This document shows positions 46,399 to 57,734 of a stretch of DNA of 64,000 nucleotides, piece by piece (the stretch's first letter is position 1; each line of letters opens with the position of its first letter). The stretch comes from Erythroxylum novogranatense (taxonomy: Eukaryota > Streptophyta > Magnoliopsida > Malpighiales > Erythroxylaceae). The position numbers and the translations under genes are program-made. The notes under the pieces are model-generated. The model was not told the origin of the DNA, ran no database searches, and saw only the letters and a list, made by a program, of their open reading frames with translations. The stretch lies in the NCBI GenBank assembly GCA_029891385.1, contig CM057228.1:28400214-28464213 (forward strand), read 5' to 3'.

Positions 46399-46475
46399 CC
46401 TCATATCCTTGCTAGAAGCTTATCCCATTCATCAATTTGTTCATTGCTTCTTTTCTTCTTTCAATTTAAAAATAC
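46399..46475 (-). other. Candidate LTR mini-exon (X3), 77 nt
   Basis: Minus: TGGTTTAG acceptor, 77-nt exon ending AAGGATATGAG, donor GTGAGTAG. Intron 1 is only 281 nt here against about 710 in X1 and X2, yet the exon length holds. Confidence 0.55.
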
Positions 46476-48474
46476 CTAAACCAATTCACCCAAATTCAAA
46501 ATCATAAATGACATAATCCTCAAAATTGATTTCATAATTCACAAACCCATACTAATTTCAAGATATCTAAATCAAAACTTCCAAAATCCCCAATTCCCAA
46601 GAATTGGGCATAAACCCTAATTCACAATAATCCAAAATTAAACCAATAAATCATGAAATCTTCAAAATTGAGCTTAGGATTGACAAACCCATACAATATC
46701 CAAGCCATCAACACCAAAAACTCATGACAATTCCAAAACTCAAAAATTTCTCTTACCTTCAACCTCCACCATTTTCGAATTTTTCTTGTCCCATAAGAGT
46801 TCTATCACCTTCTTTCATCTTTTCCCTCTAGAATTCACGAAAATATCATGCTTGAAGCCTTAAAATCTGAAACCCCAAGCTTCCATCTTCTTCTTTCTTC
46901 TTCTCCATAGCTGAAACCTTCACCTTTCTCTCTTCTCTCATTCCTTTCTTTCAATCAAATTCGTGCCTTGCTTCTATTCCAAACGGCAGCCCCTCTATGT
47001 ATATTTCCATGTCATTAAATGAGTATCCAATGACCATTTTGTCCCTCCACATAAGCCTATAAACCTAACTCTTTAAGTAAACTCCCAAAATTGCCACTGA
47101 ACTTTATTTCAATTTATGCTTACTTTAGGACATTTTTTTCACCATCAAATTGAAGGAATTTGTCAAAACTTCCTTCTAGGTAAATGTTCCTTCTTGTCTT
47201 AATTTAATAACACCACAAAAATCATCCAATTTGGAGCACTACATCAAAAGTTATACTCAAAACATTTTAGATTAATCTTATGCTAACACATTTTCCAGCA
47301 CTTTATTTCCATCCAAAAATTAACATTCTTAAAGATAAAATTTGAAACTCGATTTCTTCATAAAAATTGTATCCCTATTTCTATAGTTTAATTCAAATAA
47401 AGAATCACCTCATTTGGATTACTATAGCAAAAGTTATGGCCAAAATACTTTTAGAAGTTCCTAATCCAAGACTGCACACTAATCCAAACTTCAATTCAGA
47501 AATTGAAAATCTTAGGGGCTAAATTGAAATTTAATTTATTCATATGGCTTGTAGCCCCATGTCTTAATTTTATTTTGCTTCAAGAATCACTTCAATTGGA
47601 TTACCTGTAACATCCTGTTACTGTCATTAAGGGTATAATGGTAATTTTGGGACAGACTGATAGGATTTCACTGCATACACTGACTGAGCATGCTACTGGC
47701 CTCTAATCATAGAGGAACTGGTCTACCGCATATGCATATATTCATAGGTACATGCATTCACAATTTTTTGGTATTTAATTGTAAATTAGAATTGACTGGA
47801 AACTGATTGGATTGTGGGGGACTGATTGAGAAATTAGAGTAATTGAGTGTAATTGGTGATTTAATCTTGTTTATGAGTGATTGGTAATTTATAGAGGCTT
47901 ATAGGAAATTTTAAGTGAAATTAGGAGAAAATGCGGACGAAAATTTTGGGTGGATGACCGATTGATCAGATAATCTTGAAAGAAGCTGTCCGATGGCGAT
48001 GGAAAAATTAGAATTTGGTGATAGGAAATAAATATGTTGAGCCATTGAAATTTTGAGACTGAAATTTAGGCGATATGGAGACCTGTGTCTACAAATAGCT
48101 AGGGTTGAGATTTTGGGGAAAAGGTTCAAGCATTCCATCGTTTTCCTTCCCTTCCCTTCCCTTGACGTTCGACGATCCCTCCCCATTGGTGAGTCTTGCT
48201 ATTTCTCCTTTGGTTTTCCTTCTATTGTGCTTGTGGTGATTTATTGTGATTGATGAAGGATTGAGAGATTTGGAGAGTGTTAATCGGTGATTTGAGGAAG
48301 TTAGGGTTACGGCGATTTTGAGATTTTGGATTTATCGTCGATCGGTAAGTTTTGTTGGCTTTAATGTTGTTATTACTGGTCATTTGAGTATTTATGGCAT
48401 TTATGGGGTTTGTTTGAGTAGATAGAGTGTTTAATGGAGGTTGGTATGTGTATTAATGGCGGAAATCGATCGGA

Positions 48475-48740
48475 GAAGACGACCTGGTCTTCGCACGTCG
48501 CGACGAGCATCGAAGCGTTAGGGCTTCGTCGCGATGAATAAAATTGAATTAAGTTAAATTTATTGGTCGCGACGAGCAAGGGAAAAAGCCACGTCGCGAC
48601 GAACCTATGACAACGTCGCGACGAACCTATGACAACGTCGCGGCGAGCCGCAAAGGAGACGCACGCCGCGGCGAGCGTGCTTCACGCTGTGGCGAGCGTG
48701 CCTCTTTCGTCGCGGCGAAGGCCGTAAGGTCGCGGCGAGG
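48475..48740 (+). repeat. GC-rich palindromic minisatellite in F 5' LTR
   Basis: Units such as ACGTCGCGACGAACCTATG and CGTCGCGGCGAGC; GTCGCGAC and GCCGCGGC are self-complementary. The 3' LTR copy (53940-54175) differs in unit number, showing slippage since insertion. Confidence 0.85.
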
Positions 48741-49225
48741 AACTATTTCATTGGCTTAAATTATGGTTTATTGGGCATATCTTTTGGTGTAGACCTTCAA
48801 TTGAGGTAATTCCAGATTTGTTATGAAATAAGAAAAGAGGTCTACAACTGAGAATAATTATGGGAATTAGATTTGATTTAAATGGTATTGAATTATAGAG
48901 ATTAAAGGTCAATTGTGATTCATAGTGTGACATAAGTGTCAAATTGAGACTATTGAAGTTTTAATTGGAGATTGCAATAGAGGTTTTGACCCAATGGATA
49001 GGAAATTGTTATAGGAAGTATGAATATAGGAGATTGGATGAATCATAGGATTGAATCGGTTTGTCAAGAAATTGAGTGAGAAAAATGGAATTGGGCTAAA
49101 GGTATCGAAATTGGGATTTAGCACCGAAATCGTGAACATGCATTGTACATCATTTCACCGAGACATATGCATTCTTGTCTTGATCAATTGGGCAATTAGT
49201 AATGGACTGTATTTAACTATTATAG

Positions 49226-49291
49226 AGGCGCCGTTGGATCGTCGTTCCACGGACTTTCTTTGGGACTTCAGGCGTGGCTTCGGAAGTAACA
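49226..49291 (+). other. Candidate LTR mini-exon (F 5' LTR), 66 nt
   Basis: Acceptor AACTATTATAG ends at 49225; exon starts AGGCGCCGTTGGATCG; donor ACA/GTGAGTAACCTAG at 49292. Introns would be 881 and 913 nt. Confidence 0.6.
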
Positions 49292-50569
49292 GTGAGTAAC
49301 CTAGTTGGTTCCTCAAATTCGATTATCTAAGTGCTCTCTGTATGAATTCTTGTATGATTCTTGAAATGAATGTGATTGAATTGTATGCTTTTCTTTGTCT
49401 TGAATGGAATTGTTACATCCCAATGAAATTGTATGACTATTGAAATATACATGATCAAACCGTATGCTCTCCCGTATTGGACTAGACCAATGAAATGTAT
49501 GAGAGTGAATCAGATTATTCTTGGAACATATGTGACCGATTAGCATCGATTCTTGTAGTGGATTGGATTCTTGGTGATCTTGAGAACTGTAATATCTTGG
49601 ACTTTTAACCAACTCTTGAACTCTGAATCTTGAATTCTTGAACACCGAATTATCGAAAGATCGCATTTGCATGCATAAATGCATGATCGATAATGGAATG
49701 TGTCCCAAGTTGCTAAAATCATTTGAAAAGAGCTTGAGCTCGAACCTTTGTCTTGACGGGCATGGCAGGGGATTTATCCCTGACGCGTCCTTCACTGAAT
49801 ACTGGCTGAGCACTTGGGCACGACACTGAATAACTGGAAAAGAGTCTCATATGCATTACATACATTTGACTGACTGAATTGTGACATTGACTAATTACGT
49901 GATGGCATGATTGACTATAGACTGTGATGTGATATTGTAAAGTGTTACATGCTACTGTAAGTGGTTATCACTGTGAATTGTATACTATAAATTGTCTATC
50001 ACTGTAAACTGTTGTATAGTACTGTAAAATGATATCGATATTATGGCGGGTATAGACTATCATAAATTGTATATGATATCATTAATTGATCGTTTCTTCG
50101 ATTGTCTTTGTCTGCATGCAGCGTAATGCATAATTTGAGTGAACCATCGATGATGGTTTCTCACCGAGTTCATAAACTCACCCAAAATTGCATCATATTT
50201 TCAGGATGATAGAGTAGACTCTAGCTCAGAAGATATTCTTTTCTGCCGTGCGAAGCTCTTTGGCAAGAGACGATGGCACATGTTCGGTCACCGGGTTAGC
50301 GTTTTGAGGATGACCTAGGATAGATGTTTGTATCAGTTTCCTTTTTGGTTTTGTTAGGAGACTGATAGGCTGGTCTATTCTATCATTGGATGGCTGTATA
50401 AAATGATTATCATTTTGGATTTTTAATTCTTGATTTACATTATATTGTGATTTTACTATTGCGATGCCATGTGGATATTAGTAGAACTGTTCTGGTAGTG
50501 CACCTTTATCGTGGGATACACGTCGGGCATCCCAATGTGTACCCTACGGTGAGGGGGCGTTACATTAAG

Positions 50570-50581
50570 TGGTATCAGAGC
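50570..50581 (+). promoter_or_regulatory. Element F primer-binding site
   Basis: TGGTATCAGAGC, 5 nt after the LTR end; complementary to initiator-Met tRNA. Confidence 0.94.
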
Positions 50582-50599
50582 ATGGTTTGGCATCTTTTG

Positions 50600-51802
50600 G
50601 GATTAGTCTGTTTTAGGCTGAAATCACTGTAAGAATAGCAGAACTGATTGGAATTTCTTGTCTGTTTTAGGTCATCCGTACTAGGAAACCGAGTTGAATC
50701 ACCAGCTGACCTGAAATCGGTAGGAGCTAGTAGGGAGTCTCCGATGCCTCATCCAGAGGAGTTGCCTCATCGAGTTCCTGTGAGACAGGAACGAAGATAT
50801 GAACAATCGCGTAACGTGGCGGGCGGTTGACTTTATGGCGACCGATCCTGCGAAAGTCGAGGCCTTCTGAGGACCGAGAGAGTCCTCGATCGATGGTATG
50901 ACCGGATGGCGCGCGACTACTGCGGTTTCTCATTGCGAGGTCCTGCATATCGGTGGTGGAGGATCGCCGGCGAGCACCACCAGCCCCGTGCCTGTGACAT
51001 GGGATGATTTTCGAGGGCCTTCAGGATAATTTCATGCCCAAGATTTATCTGGACATGAAGCTCTGAGGAGTTCTAGAGTGAGGCGAGGACCGATGGTATG
51101 GCCGACTATGAGGTGCGGTTCAACGAGCTATTGGTCTATGCTTCTCTGTGGTTGCTTCGAGGTGACAAGTGTCGGTGTTTTAAGGCGGACTCGATCTAGA
51201 GATCCGTACCTATTGGCTCGATCCGATATGATTAATTTCATTGAGTTGAGGGCTTGACAATGAGGATCGGCATTTCTTGAGGAGAGGCAAATGCGGTGGT
51301 CGGAGACCAGAATAAGAGACCCATGACAGCCAGAGTAGTGAGTAGAGGTATAGCGAGCCGGGAGCAGACCTTTTAGATCCTCGGGAGGGACTAGGCAGTC
51401 CGGTTATGAAAGCGAGGAGACAGTTTTATACAGATTGGTCGTGGTGGCGTCGATCTTTAGAAGTTCAGGCGATCTGTTCCTCTATGTGAGCATTGTGGTA
51501 AGAGACACAGATGGAGAGTGCCGATGGTCATCTGGAGCTGCTTGAGGTGTGGTTCGATGGACCACCTAGTGAGGAACTGTCCAGAGACACTGGGAGCCCA
51601 GTCTTCTATGACTGGAAGATCTGATAGCAATACCACGGTGCAGCAGAGCCGTGGTGGATTCGGATGGAGAGGCCGAGGCCGAGGCCGAGGTCGAGCTGAG
51701 GGATCAGCAATGAGGTCTGAGGGTCTGGACAGCAGACAGCAACCTCAGGCCAGGGTCTATGCCATGATTCGGCAGGAGGCCCAGATTTCCGGATCTATAT
51801 AG
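50600..51802 (+). pseudogene. Element F: gag with zinc knuckle (frameshifted)
   Basis: After an acceptor-like CTGTTTTAG/GTCATCCG (50669-50670) the plus strand reads RSSVLGNRVESPADLKSVGA and VRQERRYEQSR, then shifts frame many times through the capsid; FYG-, TERVL-, WW- and DNFMPKIYLDMK-like pieces are visible to 51100. 51518-51802 is open again with CLRCGSMDHLVRNCPETLG, a full C-x2-C-x4-H-x4-C knuckle, a Gly/Arg linker, and QARVYAMIRQEAQ. Several frame breaks sit where B or C has GCTG or CCAG and F has GCG, TCG or CGG. Confidence 0.85.
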
Positions 51803-52080
51803 CGGGTATGCTTCTAATTTTGGTTTTAAAGCATATGTATTACTGGATTTTGGATTCATTTATCTTTCTTTATTGCACTGCATTCCGTATATAGACTGCA
51901 TGAGAATAGACAAAGGTTACTGAATGGGTTAGTGGTAAGTACTCCTTTAGGAAGTACGACTGTATTGGAAAAGGCCTGTATAGAGTGCCTAGTTCAGGTC
52001 GATCGAGCAGTTTTGAGTGCCCTGAAATTGATGTAGGGACGTAGTGAGGCCACATGGCTCACGTAGTGGATACCGGAGTC
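51803..52080 (+). pseudogene. Element F: protease remnant
   Basis: Fragments only: a YYWILDSFIF-like piece at the position of the DPGSTHSF site, then STPLGSTTVL-like and ECLVQVDRAVLSALKL-like codons matching ECLIKIDRAEFEADLIVM of B. The active-site motif is not recognisable. Pol ends here. Confidence 0.65.
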
Positions 52081-53035
52081 GATTTGATGATTATAACTGG
52101 AAAATTTAGCAATGAAAGGATAATTTGGAAATGAATTTGTAAGGAATGAAAAGTTTCTCTTGGGAGACCTGATTTTAGCGGAAACTCAAGTGTGAGAGAT
52201 AGAATCTGTTATTGAGGAAATGTGTAATATGTTAACGTAAGGAATCCGATTGTGTAATAGGATTACTGAACTGTAGGGAGAAAATAGTGTATAAATGTGT
52301 TATTGTTGAACGATAATTATCAAACTGGTATAGGGTAAAGAGAAAGTAGTATGAGTTATCGGAATTCCAAATCAATTGAGTATTAAAGGGACTGGCAAAA
52401 CAAATTGGTGATACAGAAAATTGCAAACCGTATGGGGAAATTTAAATGGGAGTCAACTTTCAAGGAAATGACTGATAACTGTGTTATGAAGTGTTGTGTT
52501 GCAACAAGAATGTACCGAAAGAGTAATAAAAGGTTTAGAGTGTGAACTCGAATAGTTATTCGTTGGGATAACGAACATATGTGACTGCTGAGGCAAAACG
52601 TGAGACTGATATATATATATATATATATGGAACCATTGGGATTGAGGTACAATTATGAGAGATTGCAGGACGTATGATTGATTTGAATTAATGAAGACGA
52701 TGAAGTGAATTTGTATTAGGGATTGGCGATCCCAGACATGACAATAAGTCGAATCGACAAGGAACCGATTAAATCATTAAATGGCCTCTATGTGACCGTA
52801 GTGTAAGTAGATTGGTAAAGTGGTTTAAAAATCTAAAAGATGATCCTGATCTATAAAGTGTATTACGGATTGGATTAAGATACGGTGTTAAGAATTGGTA
52901 AATGTGTTTCTGGTACTGAATGTAAGGATTGACAAATAATTATAAGGCTATGAGCGAGAATCGGAATCGAAAGGAGTGAGTAAATTCTCCTGTCCTCCTT
53001 ATTGACTGTATATGAAATTTTAAGGACGAAATTTT
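52081..53035 (+). other. Element F internal 3' stretch without pol
   Basis: About 950 bp of A/T- and purine-rich sequence with no pol motif in any frame; it includes a TA dinucleotide run (52608-52629). It may be an untranslated 3' region or highly decayed filler. Confidence 0.6.
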
Positions 53036-53050
53036 TATAAGGTGGGGTGA
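53036..53050 (+). promoter_or_regulatory. Element F polypurine tract
   Basis: AAATTTTTATAAGGTGGGGTGAA runs into the 3' LTR; the AAGGTGGGGTGA core matches the position of the B and C tracts. Preceded by AAGGACGAAATTTTTA, as in C (GGGACAAAATTTTTA). Confidence 0.85.
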
Positions 53051-53052
53051 AT

Positions 53053-55993
53053 TGTAACATCCCGTTACTATCATTAAGGGTATAATGGTAATTTTGGAAC
53101 AGACTGATAGGATTTCACTGCATACACTGACTGAGCATGCTACTGGCCTCTAATCATAGAGGAACTGATCTACCGCATATGCATATATTCATAGGTACAT
53201 GCATTCATGATTTTTCGGTATTTAATTGTAAATTAGAATTGACTGGAAACTGATTGGATTGTGGGGGACTGATTGAGAAATTAGAGTAATTGAGTGTAAT
53301 TGACTGATTTAATACTGTTTATGAGTGATTGGTAATTTATAGAGGCTTATAGGAAATTTTCGTGAAATTCGGGAAAATGCCCGACCGGAAATTTTGGGTG
53401 ACCAATCGATTGATTTGTATAATCTTGAAAGAAGCTGTCCGATGGCGATGGAAAAAATTAAAATTTGACTGATAGAAAATAAATATGTTGAGCCATTGAA
53501 ATTTTGAGACTGAAATTTAGACTGATATGGAGACCCAGGTCTACAAATAGCTAGGGTTGAGATTTTGGGGGAAAAGGTTCAAGCATTCCATCTTTTCTCT
53601 TCTCCTTCCCCTTCGGCGTTCGACGATCCCTCCCCATTGGTGAGTCTTGCTATTTCTCCCTTTGGTTTTCCCTTCTATTGTGCTTAGCCAACTGATTTAT
53701 TGTGATTGATGAAGGATTGAGAGATTTGGAGAGTGTTAATCGGTGATTTGAGGAAGTTAGGGTTACGGTGATTTTGAGATTTGGGATTTATCGTCGATCG
53801 GTAAGTTTTGTTGGCTTTAATGTTGTTATTACTGGTCATTTGAGTATTTATGGCATTTATGGGGTTTGTTTGAGTAGATAGAGTGTTTAATGGAGGTTGG
53901 TATGTGTATTAATGGCGGAAATCGATTGGAGAAGACGACCTGGTCTTCGCACGTCGCGACGAGCATCGAAGCGTTAGGGCTTCGTCGCGACGAATAAAAT
54001 TGAATTAAGTTAAATGTATTGGTCGCGACGTATGCAGCAAGACGTCGCGACGAGCAAGGGAAAAAGCCACGTCGCGACAAACCTATGACAACGTCGCGGC
54101 GAGCCGCAAAGGAGACGCACGCCGCGGCGAGCGTGCCTCTTTCGTCGCGGCGAAGGCCACAAGGTCGCGGCGAGGAACTATTTCATTGGCTTAAATTATG
54201 GTTTATTGGGCATATCTTTTGGTGTAGACCTCCAATTGAGGTAATTCCAGATTTGTTATGAAATAGGAAAAGAGGTCTACAACTGAGAATAATTATGGGA
54301 ATTAGATTTGATTTAAATGGTATTGAATTATAGAGATTAAAGGTCAATTGTGATTCATAGTGTGACATAAGTGTCAAATTGAGACTATTGAAGTTTTAAT
54401 TGGAGATTGCAATAGAGGTTTTGACCCAATAGATAGGAAATTGTTATAGGAAGTATGAATATAGGAGATTGGACTGAATCATAGGACTGAATCAGTTTTG
54501 TCAAGAAATTGAGTGAGAAAAATGGAATTGGGCTAAAGGTATCGAAATTGGGATTTAGCACCGGAAATCGTGAACATGCATTGTACATCATTTCACTGAG
54601 ACATATGCATTACTATACTGATCAATTGGGCAATTAGTAATGGATCAGTATTTAATCATTATAGAGGCGCGTTGGATCGTCGTTCCACGGACTTCTTTGG
54701 GACTTCGAGCGAGAGCTTCGGAAGTAACAGTGAGTAACCTAGTTGGTTCCTCAAATTCTTGATTGTCTAAGTTCTCTCTGTATGAATTCTTGTATGATTC
54801 TTTGAAATGAATGTGATTGAATTGTATGCTTTTCTTTGTCTTGAGCGGATTGTTACATCCCATCGAAATTGTATGACTATTGAAATATACATGATCAAAC
54901 CGTATGCTCTCACCGTATTGGACTAGACCATTTGAAATGTATGAGAGTGAATCATTATTCTTGGAACATATGTGACCGATTCGCATATGATTACCGTAGT
55001 GGATTGGATTCTTGAGTGATCTTGAGAATCGTAATCTGGGTTTTGAACCAACTCTTGAACTCATCAATCTTGAATTCTCAACACTGAATTCTCGAAAGAT
55101 TTGCATTTGCATGCATAAATGCATGATCGATAATGGAATGTGTCCCAAGTTGCTAAAATCATCGAAAAGAGCTTGAGCTCGAACATCGATCTTGACGGGC
55201 ATAGCAGGGGATTTATCCTCGACGCGTCCTTCATCAATCTTGTTGAGCACTTGGGCACGACCTTTGAATAATCGGAAAAGAGTCTCATATGCATTACATA
55301 CATTTGATCGATCAATTGTGACATTGATGATTACGTGATGGCATGATTGATCGTGATGTGATGTGATATTGTAAAGTGTTACATGCTCGTAAGTGGTTAT
55401 CACCGTGAATTGTATCTTGTAAATTGTCTATCATCGTAAACTGTTGTATAGTCTTGTAAAATGATATCGATATCGTAAACGGTATAGACTATCATAAATT
55501 GTATATAATATTTATTAATTGATCGTTCTTGGATTGTCTTTGTCTGTGATGCACGCGTAATGCATAATTGAGTGAACCATCGATGATGGTTTCTTCTTGA
55601 GTTCGCAAACTCACCCAAAATTGCATCATATTTTTCAGATGATAGAGTAGACTCTAGCTCGAAGATATTCTTTTCTGCCGCGCGAGCTTTGGCAAGACGA
55701 TGGCACATGTGTGGGTCACCGGGTTAGCGTTTTGAGGATGATCTAGGATAGATGTTTGTATCAGTTTCCTTTTTGGTTTTGTTAGGAGACTGATAGGCTG
55801 GTCTATTCTATCATTGGATGACTGTATAAAATGATTATCATTTTGGATTTTTAATTTACTGATTTATGTTATATTGTGATTTTACTACTGCGATGCCATG
55901 TGGATATTAGTAGAACTGTTCTAGTAGTGCACCTTTATCGTGGGATACACGTCGGGCATCCCAATGTGTACCCTACGGTGAGGGGGCGCTACA
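53053..55993 (+). repeat. Element F 3' LTR (2941 bp)
   Basis: Same termini and layout as the 5' LTR: TACAAATA (53542), donor (53801), minisatellite (53940-54175), mini-exon (54665-54729), CTCAC (55610-55614), acceptor TTTTTCAG (55637-55638). Differences from the 5' LTR concentrate in ACTG/CTG words. Confidence 0.94.
54665..54729 (+). other. Candidate LTR mini-exon (F 3' LTR), 65 nt
   Basis: Acceptor ATCATTATAG ends at 54664; donor ACA/GTGAGTAACCTAG at 54730. Introns would be 864 and 909 nt. Confidence 0.6.
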
Positions 55994-56982
55994 TTACCAC
56001 TGATCGATAATTTTTCAAAATACTAAACTATGTTCAAAAAATTTCCCGACTCACTTTGATTCAAACAATCTTCCTCAATTAAATCTCTAAAATTCACAAA
56101 TTTCCTATGAAGATGTAGATAATAGGTCTTAGGAATTCAACGTTTGAAAACCAATTCAATCGGATGTCAGATGGAAAAGATATAAGCAAAAGATTGAACA
56201 AAGGTCGGATTAGGGAGGCAATAGCAAAATTAGAAGGAATCAAAATGGCGTCGCATCGGCTGGGCATGCGCCACAACGGCGTCGCACGGGGAGAATCGGA
56301 CTCCCGCAGAGGAGAAGAAATGCAAAACGACGTCACGGAAAGGAAAAGAAACAGCTTCGTACGCGGGCGAAACGACCACGTGCGCTAGGCCCCATTTGCG
56401 AAGCCCAACTTCAGAAGTCTTAAACCTCGTGCTTAAAACCTTATAGGTCATTTGCTGACATTTCCCAATAGGGGTGAGCGCACACCAATCAAACATCAAA
56501 ATCACATCTTGACTATTTCATAGAAATCATAGCTCTTAGTCTCTATTTCGTTTTGAAGAAAGAATCACCTCAATCGGAGCTCTATAGCTCAAGATATGCT
56601 TAAAATTCCAAAGTGTGCCTATACCTCAATCATGCTCTTTAAACTGACCTCTCAATTTCTTACAATCAAAATTTTTCATCTCAAAACCAAAAGCTACCAA
56701 TTTTCATGAAGAGATAAATTCATGTATTAGAAATCTATCTCCTTAAGAATCACTTCTTTTGGAGATCAATCTAAGGAGTTATGCTCGAAAGAGTAAACCA
56801 TGTTTACACCCGAAATCAATTTAAACCTCTCTTGGAGAGATTATCATAACTTTCACCACAAATGTCTTATTACTTTTGTTCTTAGACCATTTGAAAATAG
56901 ACTTCTAGATCTACAACTTTCATGAAGACCACAAAGTCATATTCAGCCTTCAAAATGGTCAAAAATTGCGATTTTCACAAGT

Positions 56983-57160
56983 TGACCCGTGAATGTCCGT
57001 TTAACGGACATTCACGGCCTTGGAAGCACCATTTCATCCTAGAAAGTCCGTTAAACGGACATCCACGTCTGTCTAATGGACATGGGCAAAACAAGGGGTC
57101 CTTTTGACCCGAGAAGGTCTGTTAAATGGACTTCCATGTCCGTTTAACGGGCATGGGTTT
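56983..57160. repeat. Palindromic GTCCGTTTAACGGAC minisatellite in X3
   Basis: Three to four diverged copies of a GTCCGTTTAACGGACAT-type palindrome. The first (56989-57015) is a 27-nt hairpin with perfect 13-nt arms around one T. The copies are separated by spacers with GACCCGAGAAGG and CCATGTC words. In the U3 part of X3. Confidence 0.88.
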
Positions 57161-57734
57161 CCTAAAACCCCTTCAACCTTCTCCAAAGCTCCTAACAATC
57201 ATCCTAACACTATATACACTTATAATCTTCACAAATTCACTTATTCAAAAGCTTAAACACTTCATAGCAATCTAAACAAAAATTTCAATTCACAAACTTC
57301 TCAAATCTCAACTTAATTGGTTCTTCAAAACCTCAAATTTCGAACATTCATCAAAGCTATCACAAACAAAAATCTTATGCAACATCCTAACTTGCATCTA
57401 TCATAACTCTTAACTCCAAACTCGAAAACTTGCATACTTGGTATCGTTGTAAAGATAAAAGAACAAGTTACAACTTCGAAGAAGGCAACTTTGGCCAATT
57501 CTATTTCATATAACCATTGTTCATGCTTAAGATTTCTCAACTCATCATCCATATGTAATTCACATTCCAATATCATAATCATCCATACACCAATTCATAA
57601 TTCAAAGCCATACACAAACCCATATTTCATTAAGGCACTATAACATCTATAACACAATTTATATATATATGTACTCATTTTATTTCAAGTAACAATTCTA
57701 AATTTTAACTTTAAGATCGGGGTCCAACAAAATC

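Larger units (their letters stand above)
47606..50564 (+). repeat. Element F 5' LTR (2959 bp)
   Basis: Begins TGTAACATCCTGTTACTG, ends GAGGGGGCGTTACA. TATA-like TACAAATA (48090), donor CG/GTAAGTTT (48345), GC-rich minisatellite (48475-48740), mini-exon (49226-49291), branch-like CTCAC (50177-50181), acceptor ATTTTCAG (50203-50204). Confidence 0.94.
47606..55993 (+). mobile_element. Element F: pol-less Ty3/gypsy retrotransposon
   Basis: Flanked by exact ttacc (47601-47605 and 55994-55998) inside X3. 5' LTR 47606-50564, primer-binding site, gag with zinc knuckle, protease remnant, about 1 kb without pol, polypurine tract, 3' LTR 53053-55993. The internal region is only 2.5 kb: RT, RNase H and integrase are missing. 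With priming sites and both LTRs retained it could have moved using proteins of B- or C-like elements. It is the deepest insertion at this end (G, then X3, then F) and so the youngest there. Confidence 0.94.
44428..57729 (-). mobile_element. X3: 4.9 kb solo LTR (reversed) containing element F
   Basis: Flanked by exact aaatc (44423-44427 and 57730-57734). On the minus strand it begins TGTTGGACCCCGATC at 57729 and ends CGGTACCAATA at 44428 (a decayed ...CAACA). Without F (47606-55993 and one ttacc) it is about 4.9 kb. It interrupts G gag between PNRF and QQGGG codons. Retained X features: U3 modules, palindromic GTCCGTTTAACGGAC minisatellite (56983-57160), donor GTAAGAG (46756), mini-exon (46399-46475), TATAAA (45469-45474), CTCAC branch (45440-45444) with CCAG acceptor (45418), and a further acceptor TTTTGCAG (44999). 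Confidence 0.92.

Noticed and set aside
52608..52629. TA dinucleotide repeat
   Set aside because: Ordinary microsatellite.
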